Assembly: GCA_021804105.1 (NCBI GenBank)
Contig: JAJZKP010000004.1
Span: 1-59,852 of the forward strand
Direction: 5' to 3'
Source: Microcaldota archaeon
Lineage (GTDB): Archaea; Micrarchaeota; Micrarchaeia; Micrarchaeales; CABMGC01
Length of the DNA: 59,852 nucleotides
The notes under the pieces are model-generated. The model worked only from the letters and a program-made list of their open reading frames with translations. It did not search any database and was not told the origin of the DNA. Position numbers and translations under genes: made by a program. Shown here in pieces: positions 56,386 through 59,852 of this stretch (positions within the stretch are counted from its first letter, which is position 1; each line of letters starts with the position of its first letter).

Positions 56386-59300
56386 GTGGTATTGCCCATA
56401 ACCAGAAAGAGTCCAAACTACATTATTATTCTAATTGCTGCAGTGTCGGTAGCCATAATTGCTGTGTTCCTACTTACAATTAGGTTACAGGGAACACCAC
56501 AGGCAGAAAATCTTAGCATGCCAGACCCTTATACTCATCTTGGCAATGCCTCGTTCGCGCTGGTTGCTCCATATAATGTTTTGTCAGCTAATGGCAGGTT
56601 CGCATCACTGGCAAGCGAGAGATATGATTTCAGGTACACCGACGCAGCGAATTTCACAAGTGTAGAGAACTCCACATTCATAGTAATTGTAGTAAACAGT
56701 AGTAGCGGTGCGTACGCGCAACTTGCAACGAAAGCCATCAATATCACAGAGCTTGACAGTGCTCTGAATTACACAAAAGGCGCAATGATAAGCAAGTATA
56801 ATGTATGGGGTTCCGCACAGACCGTCTTTCTGTTAATAGGATATAATGCAAGCTCGCTTTCTTCAGCTCTGTTGAGTTTTTTTGTTAAAAGCCCTGTCTA
56901 CGCCCCAAAGCAGTTTAGCGTAAGGTTCGTGAATGAGAGCGGCAAGGCACCTGGTGATCCCGTAATGGATGCGGTTCTTGACGGCACTTATGAGCTCAGT
57001 CCACATGACAGCGCACTTCCATACCCCTACAGCTATTACGATAACTTTGCATACCTGATATATTATGCTCCTGTGATAACTTCGATAGTTCCTGGATTTG
57101 AAGGCAACAGTTCAGGTTCTGGATTGCCGCTGTCTGCTCCAATATGCATGCCGCCTCCTCCTCCCCCTGGAGGCGGTTCATCGATGTGCATAGGCGATTA
57201 TGCTGCGATGCCAATGCTGCAGGTAGGAAGTGCGCCCCCTTTACGTCCGCAGTGGAGCTATGATACTGGAGACTGCGAGTTCTTTGGCATAGATGACTGC
57301 ATAGATGCTGAGGGCTGGGCTGCTTCGGGCCTGAACCCGCAGCTTCCCTACAGAGAGATACCAAGCGTCTACTTCGGAGTCACTTTTACTGGAAGCCCTG
57401 TTCCTCCTTCGATGGATGGCACATTTGGCCCCGTGTCGGACAGCCTCCCAATCACCTGGTGGGTTTATGGGCCGAGCTCGTTCGGAGAATCGACCGGAGG
57501 GTTTCAATCAAGCCTATCTGGGGTTATGAACGAGTCTGAGACTGCGCTGCTGATCAACGCAGGCGTTGATATGTTCTCTGCACCCATAGGCGAAACCCCA
57601 GTCGGCAATTTTACCGTATACAACGCAACAAACTCCTCTTCTACGTATTCGTGCGGCAGCGAAATATGCGGGATGAAATTCAACTACACCATATACGCGC
57701 TCCTTAACATATCATCCACGATACCAGGGGACGCATCGGTGGCGTCTCCGCGGGGATACTCGCCAAACCCGCAGCTTAACTATTCGCCTGTGCTGGAACC
57801 TGTGTCGCTCTCCACGCCCAAGATTGTGAAAACCTCTGCGCAGACATACTACTTCAGTTACTGGAGTGTCTACTCCGAGCTGGCAGGCAACCAATACTAC
57901 AAAAAATACAGCACGTCAAATATAACATTCCAGCTTATAGGGCCCACGCAGGCCAGGGCTATATACACAACAAATACTACTGCGGCCAACGGCCCTGGCA
58001 ATGTTATAATATACAGTGATTATATTCCTATGTTCCAGTTTGGGTCATGTTCTAACAACCCTGCAAACTGCACAAAGTATGGGAGTTATTACCGGATACC
58101 AAATGTCTCTGTGTCCATATCGATACCTGGGGGGAAGGAGGTATTTTCAGGAGCCACAAACGCAACGGCAATGGCAGTTACTGGAAAGCTTGCAGGCGGG
58201 TGCTACAATATCGCAGTCTCTAAGCAGGGTTACAATCTTTTCGCAGATCCGAATCCGCTATGCGTCAACGGCGTAACATCGTTGTTCCTAGTCGATACGG
58301 ATCCCTATATATTTGATATAACGTGGCCTTCATCATATCCGTATGCACTTGCGCCTGTCAACGGCACTATACCAATTAACGTATCCGTGCGCTACGCCAG
58401 CACCGGTGCATCTGCAGGAAATTCCTCGAGGTATCTGTATGCACACACCACTTCAGGCGTAATGGAAGGATACTCTTCTGGGCGCATAGTAAACGGCTAT
58501 TCAAACCTCTCAGCAAATGGAACTGCAGACTTTTTGTGGGAGGTTGGCAAAACTCCAGGGATGCACGTGATAAACTTTACAATCGGCGTGGGATGGCCCA
58601 TACTGTCGGAATCCTACTCTATGCCGGTGGTTGCCTATTCCGGCAATTATTTGAGGACAGAGTTGAACATAAGCCTTTCAAATACAACAGAATACGCTTC
58701 TCCGGGAGAGTCTTTCGCTGACAACATAACCGTAAGACTGTGCAGAACGTATCTTATTTCAAACAGGTCGCTGCCCTGTATGCCCTTAATGCCGTATGCT
58801 TCAAACATGTCTTTGATATACGTGAATGACAGGCCGGCCAACACTACTGCAGTATTTGTACCGGATCCAGCCCCTGCAAATTCAGAATCATTAAGCGACA
58901 TGGCATCCTTACGTATATCTCTAGGCAGTGGTGTGCGAAATGGCCTGTATGTAGCCAGGATAACTTCAGTTATGCATACTTCCAATGCAACATACAATTC
59001 AACTGTGCCGCTGCTGATATATGTACCTAAAAATACATCTGCGAACAACAGCACGACAACCATACCGCCAACAAGTATATCAACCACAACAATACCTATT
59101 GTTTCAGGATATGGGGCGCTTAACATAAATGTGTTTTTCAATGGCGCTCCTGCCCCTGCTGCTGAAGTAGGTGCATTCTCGCCAGGCATACAAACTTACA
59201 GTGGATGGTACACTAATTCGAACGGCGAATACTATACTGGATATATAATACCACCTGGCAGCTACGAGGTTGATGGCACCTATCACAATATAACCAATAG

Positions 59301-59574
59301 CACGAACTATCTTAACGTCAGCGCGGGGAAAGTGACATACGTTGATATATACATTTATGGCACTGTAAACACAACTACAACGTCATCTACAACCACCACA
59401 ACTTCGATAACATCTACCTCTTCCACAAGCACTATGCCGTCTTCTACCACTACTGTGCAATCCGGCTATTACGAATGCAATGTGTGTTATAAAGTGATTG
59501 AGGCTGGATTTACCTGCCCATCAACATGCCCTACATCAGTATTGTGCAACTACGGCGGTTTTAAATGCACCTAA
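56386..59574 (+). CDS. Giant surface protein with Ser/Thr stalk and Cys-rich tail
   Basis: About 1062 aa. A basic N-terminus and TM (about 11-33) anchor it. The ectodomain is rich in Asn, Ser, Tyr and Gly, with many N-x-S/T sites. It includes a poly-Pro stretch (PICMPPPPPPGGGSSMC), an Ig-like region near 630-750 and a carboxypeptidase-regulatory-like domain (about 950-1020, YGALNINVFFNGAPAPAAEVG). A Thr/Ser-rich stalk leads to a C-terminal motif with six cysteines. Start candidates are GTG 56386, TTG 56392 and AUA 56398, with GGTGGT at 56385-56390; AUA has the best spacing. It lies between copy B and tRNA-Asn. Confidence 0.75.
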   Translation: MVLPITRKSPNYIIILIAAVSVAIIAVFLLTIRLQGTPQAENLSMPDPYTHLGNASFALVAPYNVLSANGRFASLASERYDFRYTDAANFTSVENSTFIVIVVNSSSGAYAQLATKAINITELDSALNYTKGAMISKYNVWGSAQTVFLLIGYNASSLSSALLSFFVKSPVYAPKQFSVRFVNESGKAPGDPVMDAVLDGTYELSPHDSALPYPYSYYDNFAYLIYYAPVITSIVPGFEGNSSGSGLPLSAPICMPPPPPPGGGSSMCIGDYAAMPMLQVGSAPPLRPQWSYDTGDCEFFGIDDCIDAEGWAASGLNPQLPYREIPSVYFGVTFTGSPVPPSMDGTFGPVSDSLPITWWVYGPSSFGESTGGFQSSLSGVMNESETALLINAGVDMFSAPIGETPVGNFTVYNATNSSSTYSCGSEICGMKFNYTIYALLNISSTIPGDASVASPRGYSPNPQLNYSPVLEPVSLSTPKIVKTSAQTYYFSYWSVYSELAGNQYYKKYSTSNITFQLIGPTQARAIYTTNTTAANGPGNVIIYSDYIPMFQFGSCSNNPANCTKYGSYYRIPNVSVSISIPGGKEVFSGATNATAMAVTGKLAGGCYNIAVSKQGYNLFADPNPLCVNGVTSLFLVDTDPYIFDITWPSSYPYALAPVNGTIPINVSVRYASTGASAGNSSRYLYAHTTSGVMEGYSSGRIVNGYSNLSANGTADFLWEVGKTPGMHVINFTIGVGWPILSESYSMPVVAYSGNYLRTELNISLSNTTEYASPGESFADNITVRLCRTYLISNRSLPCMPLMPYASNMSLIYVNDRPANTTAVFVPDPAPANSESLSDMASLRISLGSGVRNGLYVARITSVMHTSNATYNSTVPLLIYVPKNTSANNSTTTIPPTSISTTTIPIVSGYGALNINVFFNGAPAPAAEVGAFSPGIQTYSGWYTNSNGEYYTGYIIPPGSYEVDGTYHNITNSTNYLNVSAGKVTYVDIYIYGTVNTTTTSSTTTTTSITSTSSTSTMPSSTTTVQSGYYECNVCYKVIEAGFTCPSTCPTSVLCNYGGFKCT

Positions 59575-59736
59575 GGCGTCGGCGCGTTACGGCAGTGCAA
59601 GGCACGCGTGTAAGTTTTATGTAACGGCACATCGTTAGGCATATTGAGGTACTTTGCGCCTAGTGGCCTTATTCTGGAGACCAGCTTTTAGGGGAAGGAC
59701 GCAGAAAGGTAGTGGGGGCCGTACTTGAAGCGCATC
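59575..59736. other. Gap between the surface protein gene and tRNA-Asn
   Basis: 162 bases with no open frame worth naming. The last 20 (59717-59736) hold the 3' flank of tRNA-Asn that recurs at copies A and B. No integrase or direct hairpin repeat is seen here. Confidence 0.5.
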
Positions 59737-59746
59737 GCCCGATGCA
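59728..59746 (-). repeat. Putative attachment core at the tRNA-Asn 3' end
   Basis: The 19-bp string AAGCGCATCGCCCGATGCA (plus strand) spans the last 10 bases of the tRNA gene (TGCATCGGGC) and 9 bases downstream. It occurs exactly at 53495-53513 and in mutated form at 54950-54971. This is the geometry of an attachment site formed by integration at a tRNA 3' end. Confidence 0.65.
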
Positions 59747-59807
59747 GGGATCGAACCTGCGACATCCTGGTTAACAGCCAAGCGCTCTACCACTGAGCTA
59801 ATCGGGC
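59737..59807 (-). tRNA. tRNA-Asn (anticodon GTT)
   Basis: 71 nt on the minus strand. The acceptor GCCCGAT pairs with ATCGGGC, the D arm is GCTC/GAGC, the anticodon stem CTTGG/CCAGG has loop CTGTTAA (anticodon GTT), and the T arm is GCAGG/CCTGC with TTCGATC. No intron and no CCA. The gene is intact. Its 3' end is the source or target of the repeats on the left. Confidence 0.95.
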
Positions 59808-59852
59808 ATTTTGAAGAATGGGAACGGCTCTGCGAGCTTTACTATCTTGATG

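Noticed and set aside
59575-59736. A degenerate tRNA-like sequence in the last gap (GCGCCTAGTGGCC...).
   Set aside because: No cloverleaf can be drawn; acceptor and T arms are missing.
1-59852. Search by eye for CRISPR arrays, insertion sequences with transposases, and rRNA genes.
   Set aside because: No regularly spaced repeats, no transposase or integrase signature and no rRNA core sequence were seen.

Overview
The window is archaeal. It encodes aIF1 (partial), aIF5A, aIF5B, eS24, eS31, a Hel308 helicase, an archaeal ATP-dependent DNA ligase, SepF with two FtsZ proteins, class III signal peptides (QSAIEYLMTYGWA type) and TATA-box promoters, many of them leaderless. The gene mix fits a DPANN archaeon, most likely a Micrarchaeota-type acidophile. 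It includes short zinc-ribbon proteins such as DUF5679, a thermopsin-type acid protease, a reduced complex I and giant Ser/Thr/Asn-rich surface proteins. The assignment is inferred from gene content; no marker-gene comparison was run.

Layout. 1-12 kb is housekeeping: aIF1, Hel308, a pilin-like protein, SepF, a SpoU methyltransferase, a CPBP protease, eS31/eS24/aIF5A, two FtsZ, Ogt, DNA ligase and a HemK-like methyltransferase. 12.2-15.3 kb is a run of unrecognised minus-strand genes: two small proteins, a 44-aa zinc ribbon and two paralogous HTH proteins. 15.3-20.3 kb is a suf operon (regulator-sufB-sufD-sufC-sufS) with a perfect palindrome at the promoter. 20.4-26.3 kb holds an MFS transporter, MscS, tRNA-Thr and a beta-helix surface protein. 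26.4-29.1 kb holds aIF5B, NDPK and a MIP18/SufT-like protein. 29.1-36.8 kb is a complex I operon, nuoA-B-C-D-H-I-J-K-L-N, with no nuoM and no nuoE/F/G. 36.9-47.8 kb holds a PPC-domain protein joined to tRNA-Lys, a DHA2 transporter, thermopsin, class II LysRS, a SIMPL protein, an aquaporin, a carboxynorspermidine pathway pair, an FKBP isomerase and a PPOX-fold protein. 47.9-52.3 kb holds two large paralogous unknown proteins divergent from a Na+/H+ antiporter.

52.4-59.8 kb looks like an accessory region. It has a pilin-like LamG protein, a DUF4143-type ATPase, a DUF488 protein, a 4-TM protein, a decayed gene and a 1062-aa surface protein, and ends at tRNA-Asn. The last 10 nt of the tRNA-Asn gene plus 9 nt of its downstream flank recur exactly about 6.2 kb away. 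A third, diverged copy lies between them. Two of the copies extend into a shared ~48-bp hairpin-bearing repeat that brackets the ATPase gene. This looks like tandem or cassette-like insertion at a tRNA gene with no visible integrase, and is the best candidate here for an undescribed mobile system.

Functional links. Suf proteins and the MIP18-like protein would supply Fe-S clusters to complex I. The carboxynorspermidine pathway could supply a polyamine for modification of aIF5A. SepF and the two FtsZ form the division module. Several genes appear to start at non-canonical codons (AUA, CUG) behind good GGTG-type ribosome binding sites.
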